Source: Ampelomyces quisqualis
Lineage: Eukaryota > Ascomycota > Dothideomycetes > Pleosporales > Phaeosphaeriaceae
Assembly: GCA_018398575.1 (NCBI GenBank)
Contig: JAGTXZ010000024.1
Span: forward strand, 1,612,001-1,676,000
Reading direction: 5' to 3'
Length of the DNA stretch: 64,000 nt
Part shown: positions 20,939 to 32,647 of the stretch, piece after piece
Position numbering within the stretch: the first letter of the stretch is position 1
Layout of the letters: every line of letters starts with the position of its first letter
Program-made: the position numbers and the translations under genes
Notes under the pieces: generated by a model
What the model saw: only the letters and a program-made list of their open reading frames with translations
Database searches by the model: none
What the model was told of the DNA's origin: nothing

Positions 20939-22697
20939 CTACTCCTCAACATTGAAATTCGCTCCCTCCCTGAGTCCCTCAACTACAAGCTCCTGGCCCT
21001 CCGCACGGCGGTAGATATCCTTGATGTCATCTGTGGCATGGTTAGCAGTCGCCCAAGGGTGGATGAGATCACCAAGGCATACCAGTGGTCGTCTCAAAAT
21101 GGCTCGTGGCGTCGTAGCTCTTGGAGAGGAAGATGTTATCATTCGCGCCACTCTCGAGCGGCTCATACAGAGGAATTGGCTGGCCCAAGAACTGCTCCTC
21201 AATCTTGCCAAGACGATCTAGACCAGGCTTGAGCTCGAGGTGGTGATTGCTGTCTGACTCGGCAATCGTGGATACAATCGCAATGTAGTAGCCCTTTGGA
21301 CATACATTGTGTGCGGAAGAAACGACAGCAATATAGATGTCTATTTGTCACGTCAGCAAAGAATGTCGACCAAGATCGACTTGGACTTACCATGTTTGCG
21401 TCCGACTTGCGATTGAGGGATGATCAGCTGCAGAGAGTCCGAGTCGGCGGTGTTGGGGATCGGGTGGTTGAGGATGCAAATGGCCTTGAGCAAGTGGCCA
21501 GTGACACGCGCCTTGCCAGGGAAGTATGAGGGATCCGCTAGGATCTTCTTCGCCTTGGTCTCGAACTTCATGCCTGGGCCGGTATCGTCCCTCTCCTTCA
21601 TGGTGGCCTTGATGCCGACAACCTTGTTGCCGTCGTAGAGGAACTCGTCAACGTCGGTGTTGAGCATATATGTGCCGCCGTAGATGGCAGAAAGACGGGC
21701 AAAGCCCTGTGGAAGCTCTCCAAGACCGTAGAGAGGGTAGATGTATGGAGACTTGCCGTAGCGTGCCATGGAGTTGACGTAGAGGCGAATACGCTGAATG
21801 GCCTCATTTGCTGCGCCGTTTGTGTTGATGTAGTCGTCAGTCTGGTAGAGGGCCATCGAGTGACCGACAAAGTCGCGTGTGGTAGCCTCGAGACCGAACT
21901 TGTCGTAGACGTCCTTCATGGTGATGTTCTTGATGTCGAGGCCTACATACAGTAGTCAGCGGATGAGGTCTAATTCGAGTGCGCGCTACCTGCCCTTGTG
22001 TGTGGCCGGGTCGTCTTCCTTGTATGCGCCAACCCACTCCAAGAAGTTCCTCGCCCGTCGCTTCTCGAACAGTCCCATCAACGGCGACCGGAGCGCCTCG
22101 CCGGCATCTGAAGGTACCTTGGCGACAGTGGCCTTTGCGGCGTTGCCCTGCTGGACGTAACTTCCCGCAATCTGCTTGAACTCGAGGTACTTGGTGACAT
22201 CGGTCGATACGAGAATGTTGGTGAGCTCCCCGTTCGCCATCAGGAGCTTGGGGACGAGGTCGATGTTCCAGTCATTGACGCGGCCGTACTTCTTCCATGG
22301 CTCGCCGGTCGTTTGTCCGTATTTCTTGAACAGCTACATCGAAGTGAGTATTTCTGGGTACGAAAGCGCGCAATAGGAACATACGGCTTCGATGTTGAGC
22401 GAGGCCGCCTCACTGCGTCATGTAAGCTCTTTGTATCTCTGGCGCACCTGTGGTAGGCTACTCACCCGCCATAGTGATCGTTGCGGTCAATGTGGAGGAC
22501 TTTCTTGCCCTTCACACTCAGGACACTGCAGCGCTATTAGTTTTTTGTCTCCCTGCGAGCGCGCTGCGTATTACCCTGAAAGCACGCATTCGGTGAGACC
22601 TGGACGTTGTTAGCTGCGTGCCTCCGCGGCAGTCTGGCGGGGTAGTCCCACCTGTTCCCAGCACCACAACGTCGTACTCGGGCGCGATCTCGTCCAT
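20939..22697 (-). CDS. GDI1: Rab GDP-dissociation inhibitor
   Basis: Model (minus): 22652-22697, 22575-22599, 22466-22525, 22385-22412, 21994-22333, 21391-21942, 21083-21340, 20939-21030 (466 aa, typical). Eight exons, seven introns of 49-53 nt, every phase checked. It starts MDEIAPEYDVVVLGTGLTECVLSG (dinucleotide-fold type) and includes DRNDHYGGE, the Rab-binding SMARYGKSPYIYPLYGLGELPQGFARL segment and YDATSHFETTTDDI. GDI extracts prenylated GDP-bound Rab GTPases from membranes and recycles them. The fifth intron (21943-21993) needs a GC-AG donor (GCAGGT) to keep THKGLDIKN in frame. The tight clustering of four introns in the first 110 codons is notable. Confidence 0.96.
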
Positions 22698-23240
22698 GTT
22701 TGCAGTATGATTATGTGAGGTGAGACAGTTGGTATGAGGGGACAGGTGTGTCGTTTGCTGGCGCTTGGGCGGCAAAGCTGTCTTTGGGTGTTGCGGTGAG
22801 CACCCTTGATGTGGGGGGGGTGGCAGCGCGGTGTAGCTTCCTCTAGACTCGCCCCGGCCAATAATGAACAATGATAGGCAGGTGGCGTTTGAGGCTCGTC
22901 GACTTTATGCATCGTGCACATCTCACGACTGCGACTGGTTCAGAAGAAGAAACCGTCTTTTGATATGTATCTTGAACGTGTCGCATGATTCGACGTCACA
23001 GCTCGATACAAAGTGCATGGGCTATGTAGTGCATGTCTCTTTCTGCACAAATATATGCAGCCGACTTATCGTCGCTATGATATGCTCGTCCATACAATAT
23101 TATACAAAAACTGTACTAGATGCTTCGCGAGGTGTGATACTGCCGAGGCTTGGGGCAAGCAAGGCAGAGCACTATTTGGTGCGCAGAGCTCTGGTCGAAG
23201 CCTGGCTCAAAGAAGGCACGAGACTCCCACCCCCAGGACA
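22698..23240. other. GDI1 upstream / MRPL4 downstream region
   Basis: 543 bp between minus-strand genes, with no gene recognised. A G/C homopolymer-rich leader (near 22810) precedes GDI1. Confidence 0.5.
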
Positions 23241-24074
23241 TTACTGTAGCGGTCGGTTCGTCGGTTCTTGATGTGTTTCTTCCGCTTCCTGCTCGACCGG
23301 CTCATCCTCCTAGAGACATTGTTAGCAAGCTTCGCTGATTCTCATAATCCATACGCACATAGGCAGGCTCAGTAAACTGCGGGCCATCCGTCCTCTCCAA
23401 ATCTATGTTCGGGTCATGCTTGGCCAGCTCTTGTGCCTCTTTCCAGGCCAGCTGCCGCTCAGCCAGTGTGTCCAGGATGGCTTTCATTGTTTTCTGTATC
23501 GTCTCATCGCGCTCCTTGCCTTCCACATCGCCATAGCCAGCGTCCAGTCTCTGTCGCTCAATCTTCTCGGTCGCTATCCGGTTGCGCTCCTTTGCGCATA
23601 TCCACCACAATTGATGCAGTGTGTCGAACGGGCGGTTGCGCAATTCGCCAATGGTCCAAGCCCGGCCTAGCGATCGTGTCAGCTTGGGACGGGGCCTACG
23701 CTGTCTACATGTAGGTTACCGTGACGCGACTCTTCCAACGGCGTCTGTAGCAGCTGCTGGTCCTTGAAAAAGCCCCAGAGACCGTGGTCTGGTGTGCCCG
23801 TGGCCTTTTGCGCAACGGGCACCGGCCTTGGGATGGCACGCGGCGCTTTTCTAACAGACAACGTCTGCCGATTACGGAGGCCCGTTGCTCGAACTGCTGA
23901 GATGCCGCGGTTCTTGTTGTTGTCTGCTTTGCATCTTACGGGTGATGTCGAGAACCGTGCTGCCGGGGCCTTGCGCGGGCATTGCGTCGAGGGAGCGAGG
24001 AAGGCGAGGAGCGGTTCGGGGGCTTTTGCGGCTGCTAGACTGGGTCGCAATATACGCTTGTGCATCGTTGCCAT
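23241..24074 (-). CDS. MRPL4: Mitochondrial 54S ribosomal protein L4 (uL29m, MRP-L47 domain)
   Basis: Model (minus): 23720-24074, 23359-23666, 23241-23309 (243 aa). The first 40 residues are basic and Ser/Ala-rich, a mitochondrial targeting sequence. NRGISAVRATGLR, DHGLWGFFKDQQLLQTPLEE and RAWTIGELRNRPFDTLHQLWWICAKERNRIATE are family hallmarks; the last is the L29-like helical pair. It is a protein of the mitochondrial large ribosomal subunit near the exit tunnel. The ATG at 24074 is used rather than the upstream in-frame one because the presequence begins there. Introns are 53 and 49 nt. It is divergent from the bZIP gene. Confidence 0.95.
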
Positions 24075-24333
24075 TGTGTTGCAGGACTGCGCCTCGGCCG
24101 GTGCAGGAGAGAAATGCCCAAGCATGCACCTGCTGCGCTTCGAAAGTTGGTCGTCTGTGCGTTTCTCATGACCGTAGTTGTGCATCTAACCAATCAGACG
24201 CTCCGCAGCGCTCTCTTTTGGCAGGCCGGAAAGACAATGGCATGACGTGAAGGCGACACTATCTAAATGGCGCAATTCTGCGCAGAATACCTGCGACTGT
24301 GCGTCACGGGTTGTTTTACAGCATACAGTACAC

Positions 24334-25377
24334 ATGAGAGGATCGCAGCGGGGCTTGGATCAGGGTGTCTACTTCGTCTCTAGCGTCGCTTACTGCGGAC
24401 GGACCAAAGTCCAAGGGCAGTCACAGTATAAAGGCCTGAGGCTCCTCTGGCATTCCGCCCTCTTTTCCTTACACCTAAGCCCCGCGCTTGACACCCCGTG
24501 TTGGGCGCCCTCGACTGAACCAATTCTCTTTGAAGATTACCTAGACTTCACCAGCGGGGACCAGGACCCGCGCTATACAATACCGATATGCAGTACACCG
24601 ATTCAATCATGTGCTTCGTTCCAAGCCAACCCTTCCGCATCTTCTGGCAACCAAGCCAACTCAGCGGGCGCGCCAGACGCCTATGGTAGTGGTAGTCAAT
24701 CTATCAATTGGGACTTTGCACTATTTCCAGCCGACAACGCCGCCGGCTTTGTCTCTCAGCAGTCCTCGCTTCCTCCTTATTCGTCGGCCGCCTTGACGGG
24801 CAACCTTACTTCCTCTCCTGATCTTTTCTTGGACTACGCCACGAACTGGAGTTCCTTTGCTCCCCCACCTTCCGAACACGAACACTATCTTGGCAATGAC
24901 TCACGTTCACTCCCTGGTGGAACCATTCCTTATACGACTTCCGACGATTTGCTCAGTATCATGGCTATAAGTACCGGCATGGGTGACCTGCACCAGGCGC
25001 ACTTCTCCACTCCCATGGTAAAAGGTTAGATTGACCCCTTGCTCTGAATACACATGTTCTAATCTTGCATAGACCACTCGTCGTCAGGTTCATCCACAGG
25101 CCCGCGGTATCACGTCTCTTCTTCTCCAGAGCAGCATGCGTCCAAGGTGACAAGCTCCAAGAGCAGTCCACTTGCTCCCGAGGTGTCCAAGGTCGAGAAG
25201 CGCAAAGCCAATACCATGGCTGCACGTCGTTACCGTCAAAAGCGTGTCGACCAGATGAGCACTCTCGAGTCTGAGCTCAAAGACGTCAAGAACGAGCGGG
25301 ATGATTTCAAGGTCCGTTGCGCCAGGCTCGAGGGCGAGGTCGAGACGCTTCGAGCACTCCTCCAAGGTCGCAAGTAA
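24334..25377 (+). CDS. bZIP transcription factor (GCN4/CPC1-like zipper)
   Basis: Model: 24334-25024, 25073-25377 (start uncertain). The C-terminus has a clear bZIP: basic region KRKANTMAARRYRQKR followed by a zipper with Leu at heptad spacing through VETLRALLQGRK. The N-terminal part is Ser/Pro/Asp-rich with acidic patches (LFEDYLDFTSGDQD), suitable for activation. The 48-nt intron (GTTAGA, branch TCTAAT, CATAG) gives PMVKDHSSSGSS. A TATAAA at 24427 lies inside the model, so the true mRNA may start later and use a different first exon; the ATG at 24591 is in another frame. The family member within bZIPs is not resolved. Confidence 0.8.
24427..24432 (+). promoter_or_regulatory. TATA-box-like element
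   Basis: TATAAA followed 40 nt later by a pyrimidine-rich CTCTTTTCCTTACACC, a common fungal transcription-start context. If it is used, the bZIP mRNA begins near 24470, and the ATG at 24334 would not be the start. Confidence 0.4.
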
Positions 25378-27438
25378 CCTGGTCACCATTGTTAGCGTTT
25401 CTTCTGCTAAGGTGTTTTGCTCAATCGATAAGTTTTGTTGGCCTCCATTCAGACGATGTCGGAGATGAGTTGCTCACTGCACGCCTGTTCAAGGCGGCGT
25501 CAGATCGGCAAAGTGGGATTTAATCTCTGAGGCTTTTCTAGCATAGGATACTGGGACACTCACGCGAGGTTCAGGTCGCCAGTAGTAATGAAGTTTAGTT
25601 TTCTGCTCTACTGAACTATCTACCTATGTTACAGATTCATCTTATATTTCCCCTCAGGTCGTTTGATATCACTCTTGCTCATTATGAGCTTCTACATACC
25701 ATGGCCAGCATTTGCATCTATTCACACTCATCGTGAGTCCTGCTCTGGACGAAATTTCGCCCGGATATTACACAGGTGCCGCTCTCGATGCCATGACTGT
25801 ATGCTAGCGTCGACCAATGAGCAGCTGGCAAAATGAGTCACTTTTGCTCACACTGAGCGATAGTGATGTCTCACTCCACCACAAGCACAAGCCCTCCTAG
25901 CACTGAACTCGCAGACGGACTGTTGGAATGGAAATAATTCACTTGGCCTACCAATTGCTCTTCCAAGCTGAAGATTTACAAGCTGACCCATGGCGGAACG
26001 GCCGTGGCTCACTTTGTCACTCGTCTTTCGAGCAGGCTCTCCATAGGGAGTCATAACCAGGAGTGCACGACTAGACGCAATAGGTATGGAGGAGTTTATA
26101 TTATTGATACGATTACTCCGTACATCACGCTTATTGGAAATGGCCTGCGCTATCTAAACGGAATTTCATAAGAACGCGGAACGTTCCGCCACCTATCTCG
26201 AGGTCTCGAGGTGGACCCAAACCCTCAACGATATCGCGACGTTTTTATAGCGACCAGAACAGTACTTGGTCGGAGAACAGGATCCCCTTGCCATTGTACC
26301 TCAGCATCAGAGTATGAAACCTTGATTGCGGCAAGCCCGACGTCAAGAATACCGCCTGTTTTACGCGGTTCATTGACAGCGGCTGGCGTCCTATCCGCAT
26401 CCTTCCAGAAGACTCCGCTGGTGATTGTGACAAATTGATAAAAACAGCTCGTCTACCCCATGGCTGCTACACAAGCCACACTTTCTCAGTTCAAGGACTC
26501 CTCCAATCTTATGGACCATCTGATTCTAGCTAGGTCTTGCTGTCGTGTATGCGAGGTCGACGTCTCGGCACGATGGCGCACATCGTTTGGAGATGACTAG
26601 GATTTTCACATTGCGAGCGACTTGCCTAAGTGAGCATCAAGAGCATGGTTTCAGGCTGGGATCCTCATACACTCAGCATACCACAACCTCACCCCCCGGC
26701 TAAAAGTGGGCCTCTGGAAACCCACAACCCCAGGTTGTCACATCAATGATCATGCGCACCATGCAGATACTGGAATATACCGTTCTCTGACTGTGCTACC
26801 ATGGTCAAACTGTGAACCCGCCCCGCAAGATTTTCTTGCTATGCTTTCTCGGTACCTCAACCTGCTGCCGGCTAGGACGACTTTTCGCGAACGACATTCT
26901 CCTCGAAGCCAGGGGTATGCGCCTCATCGTGTTGATCATATGCGCACATCACCGATCGTGGTGGGACACTTAGCACTCCGAAATCTCTTCCGTGGAGGTT
27001 CACATGCCTCCACTGACGAAGACATGAGGACTAAAGACGGTATGTTGAGATAACTCCATCGCGAATTATTGCCATGCAACTGGCAGGACTAGTGTCCATA
27101 CTTGAGGAAGTATGATTTCGACATGTATTCAAGTATTTCCAACTCCTACGCTGGTTTCTCTACAGCCATGCAAACTTCCCGTTCGCATGACCTGCAGGTC
27201 CAGACTAGGACGACGGGAACCATGCAACACTCCGTCTCGTAGGTGCAGAATCCGGGGAATTATTCCTGCTCTTAATGTAAGACTTTTGCGCTTTTCCTTC
27301 TGATCCAACTCGCCTCTTCACTCGTTGGTGTCATTGTTGTCTGGGTGTTGCTTGCTACCCATCTTTCAACTCTCCGTGTTGGACCGACCTTTCTATTTTT
27401 CCGGCTGTCTGAGCGCATGCAGCTCGCGAGTTCCCATC
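25378..27438. other. Intergenic, 2.1 kb
   Basis: No supported gene. It contains one TACTCCGTA nonamer (26115-26123) and the palindrome GGAACGTTCC near 26180. The ORF at 26706-27053 has no coding signature. Confidence 0.45.
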
Positions 27439-28675
27439 ATGTACTCACGGCCAGGCTTTGTGGTGGTGATTGTTGGTGCGACATTAACGTCACTGTCAAC
27501 CATAGTTGTAGCGCTTCGGTAAGTTCAATGATGGACTTGGGCGATACATCAAGCTGATGGTCTGAATAGTTTCTACTGTCGATACTTCATCATGAGGTCC
27601 TTGGGGTCATCAGACCATCTCATGCTAGTAGCTCTGGTAGGTTCTCGCAAGGCTTCTCAAACATGTCATACTGATAGCACAAAGGTCCTGACCTGGGGTA
27701 ACTTCGTGGTCAACTATTACCAGGACGACACGAGTCGCAAGTTTCGCCCCAGCTTTTTTCGAATGCCTGTATGTGCTCTTTCATTCTCGCGTGTAATTCT
27801 ATGTTGACATGTGCTAGGAAAAGAGACCAGGCATTGAGACGGCGCTCCGCGGCAACCTGATTACTTGGTGGACCTATCGCATGACCTACATCATGGCACT
27901 TGGCTTCGTCAAGCTCAGTATTCTGTTCTTCTATCGTGCCATCGCCTCGCACCGCACGTTCCGACGCTACGTCAACGTAACCATCATCTTTGTCTGCATG
28001 TACACCTTCGCAGCGGCAATCGCCTCTGCCTTTCAATGCAAAACCCCATCGGATTCCTGGGCCACAGCCGGGTATCTCGCACAGTTCGATCGCGACCCGA
28101 AAACCAAACGGCCGAGAATCAAATGCTACGACCCGATCAAACTATGGGTTTTCTCCGCAGCCATCAACTTAGTCAGCGACGTCATCATCATGTTGCTCCC
28201 CATACCCGCACTGCTCAGTCTCCGGGTTCCCATGAGCAAGCGTCTCGGACTCATCGGCATCTTCTCAATCGGTATCATGGCCATCATCGCCTCATCCGTC
28301 CGCATGTGGGTGATGATGCTCTGGGCCGAAAGTCCGTGGAACTCTGCGCGCTACGGATCCGACCTGTTGCTATGGGGCCAAGTCGAAACCAACAGCGGCA
28401 TCATCTCGGCTTCCGTCCCCTTTCTCCGCATGCTATTCGTGAGCAGAAAGAAGGAGACGCAACGCAAAGTGGAAGCCACTCCTTCTTCCAAAGTGGCTGG
28501 TGGAGCAGGAATCAGCCAGCATCAGGCGCTGGAGAAACCGCTGGAAGTGGATACTTGGGCGGTGTTTGAAAATGAGAAGGAAATGCGCGATGAAGAAGAG
28601 GGTGGGCTGGGGTGGCAGCCTTTCATCACTGTTCCCGAGAGCTTCCACGATGGGGATCCGCATACGACGGATTAG
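27439..28675 (+). CDS. Pth11-like seven-transmembrane integral membrane protein (rhodopsin-like fungal domain)
   Basis: Model: 27439-27518, 27570-27636, 27685-27768, 27818-28675 (362 aa). Seven hydrophobic helices can be counted, starting PGFVVVIVGATLTSL. The order DHLMLVALVLTWGNF, TYIMALGFVKLSILFFYRAI, CYDPIKLWVFSAAINLVSDVIIMLLPIP and SVRMWVM is the usual pattern of this family, with a long charged C-terminal tail. There is no Cys-rich CFEM domain at the N-terminus. Such proteins are candidate G-protein-coupled receptors for surface or nutrient cues in filamentous ascomycetes; ligands are unknown. Three introns of 48-51 nt all keep phase. Confidence 0.92.
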
Positions 28676-29000
28676 GTCATAATACACGGCAGCGTGGTAG
28701 CTGGCTACTGCGCCGCTGCTTGGTCTCTATGATACCCATGGTAGGCTGGACGATGAACAGGACTATGGCGCTGTTGACATCTTCTGTCATTCATTCAACA
28801 ATGCAATATGCAAACCTCACAATACCCAGCATGTTCATGCTCGCAAGATCCACTGCATCCATCAAGCGAGGTGAGATTATGTCAGCAGATGTCGGGGTGA
28901 TGGACCTGAGATGGTGATGCATGTGAGGATCTTCGGACGCTTTTTGTCTGACCGTGCTCCCCGCCGATTCCGCCCTTCCCCACATCTATTGTCGTCGCCC

Positions 29001-31612
29001 ATGGTGGCTCTCTCACGCGCCTCCCACAAGCTCGCCGTCGCCGCCGTCGCCTGCTTCCTCTTCCTTGCCGCCACTCTGGCTTCCCTGCGTCTCGGCGTGC
29101 GCCCTCCCTCTATCCTACAGTACTTGAAGCCGCCGAGCCCGTTGCGCACACCGTTTCCACAGCCCTTCAGGCCGCTGACTAACTCAACCATGGTGTGTCG
29201 TGCCGAGCGTCATGGCACAGCAACATGTCTAACCTCCAACAGGCACCGAAGCAGTACAAGACACCGCCGCAACTGCCGCCCAAGTTCACTGCGACCAAGC
29301 ACAGCTTGATTGAAGACACCAAGAAGCTGGTAGGTGTGCTCTGCACCCGAGGCGACATTCCGGGGTAGCTCTCTGGCCACCCCGCAGTGAATTATGAGGG
29401 GCGATTGCATGCGCATGCTGACTCGGCCCAGATTGACCGGTCACGAGGCATCCAGGACGCCGTCGTGCGAGACGTGAAGCCCGACAGCGCCACCTTTGCG
29501 AACGTCGTCCTCCCCATCGCCCACGATGACAACAAAATGGCCATTGAGTCGCACATCATTGGCTTCTACAACGCCGTGTCGACCAACAAGGAGCTGCGCG
29601 ACGCATCGAGCGAGGCGGAGCAGCTGCTTGACGACTTCGGCATCGAGTCGTCCATGCGCGAGGACGTCTTCAACCTCGTGGATGCCGTGCTGAAGAAGAA
29701 GGAACGACTGGATCCCGAGTCTCAACGGCTGCTGGAGAAGGACCACAAGTCGTACATCCGGAATGGGTTGAGCCTGCCAGCGGGCCCGACGCGCGACAGG
29801 TTCAAGGAGATCAAGCAGCGCCTCAGCCAGATCAGCATTGCTTTCCAGAAGGTCCTGAACGAGGAGAACGGGGAAATGTGGTTCACGCCAGAGGAGCTGG
29901 ACGGCGTGCCAGAGGATGTCATTGCGACTCTGACAAAGGGCGAGGGCGAACACGACGGCAGGCTGCGCCTCACCTTCAAGTACCCGGACCTGTTCCCGAC
30001 CTTGAAGTATGCTACAAATGCAGAGACCAGGAAAGCGCTTATGATCGCCAACGAGAACAAGTGCAACGACAACGTCGCTCTGTTTCGCGAGGCCATTCTC
30101 CTGCGCGACGAAGCAGCTCGCATTCTCGGCTACGACAACCATGCACAGTTCAGGATCGAGGACAAGATGGCAAAGACACCAAAGACAGTCGACGACTTCT
30201 TGGCAGATCTGCGAAAGCGCCTTGCGCCTGGTGGAAAGAAGGAGATTGAGAAGCTCATGGAGTTCAAGAAGCAGCATGTCAAGGAGCAGGGCCTTACCGG
30301 ACCTTTGGCGGACGGTTATTACTTGTGGGACCACCGATACTACGACCGTCTTATGCTTGAGAAGGACTACCAGCTCGACCATCAGGTCATTGCCGAGTAC
30401 TTCCCTCTCCAGACAACCATTCAGGGTATGCTGAAGATCTTCGAGGAGCTTTTCGGTCTTGTCTTTGTTGAGATTGTCGGCGAAGAAGACCGCGCAGCTC
30501 TCGCAGAGGGTGGCAAGGGCTCGGATATCGTTTGGCATGACGACGTCCAGATCTTTAGCGTGTGGGATGACGAGGGTGAAGGTGCTGGTTTTGTTGGGTA
30601 CCTCTACCTTGATCTCTTCCCACGTGATGGTAAATATGGCCATGCTGCCAACTTCAACCTCCAGCCTGGTTACATCGACGAGAATGGGAAGCGAAGGTAC
30701 CCTGCAACTGCGCTAGTATGCAATTTCTCCAAGCCAACACCGAAGAAGCCTTCGCTGTTAAAGCATGACGAAGGCAAGTCTTAATCCGCTCTTCGAAGAA
30801 CTACACTAACTCGAAATCAGTTGTTACCCTCTTCCACGAACTTGGTCACGGTATCCACGATCTAGTTTCACGGACGACATACTCCCGCTTCCATGGCACC
30901 AGCACTGTTCGCGACTTTGTCGAGGCACCATCTCAGATGCTTGAAAACTGGTGCTGGACCCCGTCGCAACTCAAGGCTTTGTCTCACCACTACTCTTACC
31001 TGTCCTCCGACTACGAGAAGGCATACATCGAGTCTTCTGGTGCAGACAAGAAGCCCTCTAAGCAGATTCCCCAATCCCTCATTGCCAACCTGATCAGCAC
31101 CAAGCACGTCAACGACGCGCTATTCAACTTGAGGCAGTTGCACTTTGGTACCTTTGACATGACCGTGCACGAGCCCGCTAGTCATGCGGAAATTGAGAAG
31201 CTCGACATTACTGAGACATACAACAAGCTGAGGAACGAGATCAGCCAGCTCAATGGACCCGAGGCACTTGAGGGCGAGAAAAAGGGCGACTGGCACTGGG
31301 GTAACGGCCAGGCTACTTTCGGTCACTTGATCGGCGGATACGATGCTGGGTAAGCTCCTTCCCTACTTCTATGTCAACTTTCACTAACATGCCACGAGCT
31401 ACTACGGCTACCTCTCATCACAAGTATACTCCACCGACATGTTCTACACCGTCTTCAAGGCGGATCCCATGAACGGCAAAGAAGGTCGGCGATACAGGCA
31501 TACTGTGCTCGAACGCGGCGGAAGCAAAGAGGAAATGGACATTCTGGAAGAGTTCCTGGGACGCAAACCGGAGACGGAGGCGTTTTACAAGGAGCTGGGG
31601 ATCAGTCAATAG
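29001..31612 (+). CDS. M3 family zinc metallopeptidase (saccharolysin/thimet oligopeptidase, MepB-like)
   Basis: Model: 29001-29192, 29243-29329, 29432-30773, 30821-31349, 31399-31612 (787 aa). The zinc motif FHELGHGIHD lies early in exon 4, with EAPSQMLENW downstream supplying the third ligand. The rest is the helical M3 fold: AIESHIIGFYNAVSTN, the SYIRNGLSL segment and a late GYLSSQV. These enzymes cut short peptides, usually in cytosol or mitochondria. Here exon 1 adds about 63 residues with a hydrophobic helix (LAVAAVACFLFLAATLASL) before the Met-Ala-Pro start I would expect for the family. The third intron (30774-30820) has a GC donor (GCAAGT). Tail-to-tail with the next gene. Confidence 0.94.
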
Positions 31613-32647
31613 GCGATGAAAGAGACAGTGACAGGCAGCATAGAAAAATGCAACGACACCATGAAATCGGCCAGTCACAGAACCAAAATATCACATGCCA
31701 ATGAACGACCTCACCGTGACACTCATTGAAATCGAAGATCATCACATTACAATATCCCCACCGCGTCTCCCCTCCCCTTCCCCCAACTCTCGACTCGAAT
31801 CATCTTCGCACAATCCACATTCAACAACGTCTCACCTCGCAAATACGGTGCGTTGGAGGGAGGCATGTGTAGGACAAGGCAATTGACAGCCGACGCTTCT
31901 CCACCGTGTGCATTTGAACGCGTCTATCCATCTCTCGTTGCGAATGTGGATTCAAAGCATCATCATGCTGATCTTTCCGTGAGCATTTAACAGTTTTTTT
32001 CCATGGAAAAAGAGCAAGCGCGTTTTGGTTTGGGGATATTTGCTGTTGCGTGTTGGTTGTCAAGGTTTTTTGTCTCACGGGGGGAGGGGGGGTTCGATAT
32101 ACACATGTCCGAAAGCAAAAAGGTTAGTGCGGGAATCGCCGTGGGGTCGGAGTGATAGGTGACTGTACTCTGCATAGCCTATAGGTGCGGTAGTCCATTG
32201 CAAGAAAGAAAAAAGGTAAAGAGAAAAAAAAGAGTTGGTTGGCTGGCTAGGGGGATATCGAGACCGAAGCGCACACCATCTGATTCTGATCTTGTGCATC
32301 AGAGTTCGAGGATCATGTTGAGTGTCGTCCTTCACCGGGGGTTGGGTCTGGCCCCAGCTTTTCACCCGGTTGGAGCTCATCTTGTGTGGATACGCACGGT
32401 CGTTTTACTTCGTAGATGAGACATTGTGACGCGGAGCTGAATTCCGCGCTCAGCCTTAACCGAGGGCCTGTGCTTTTATTTCGACGGGAGTGAATGGGCC
32501 CCCTTGTCGAACGGTCGAGGTTTAGGCTGTCAGATGTGAAGGGTGATGAGACGTAAGTTTTTACAATGTGAATTCAGTGGAGCACGTGTTGGTGAGGATT
32601 GAGGAAAAGATGTTTTCTCCAGGATGGAGCCGAGAATCTGCACCGAC
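31613..32647. other. Convergent 3' region
   Basis: 1 kb between converging genes. T- and A-rich runs and short poly-purine stretches (near 32205) but no gene. Confidence 0.5.

Noticed and set aside
29441..30643. 400-codon ORF on the minus strand opposite the M3 peptidase
   Set aside because: It is the exact antisense of a conserved exon; its Leu/Val-rich composition is the mirror of the coding strand. No splice or start context.
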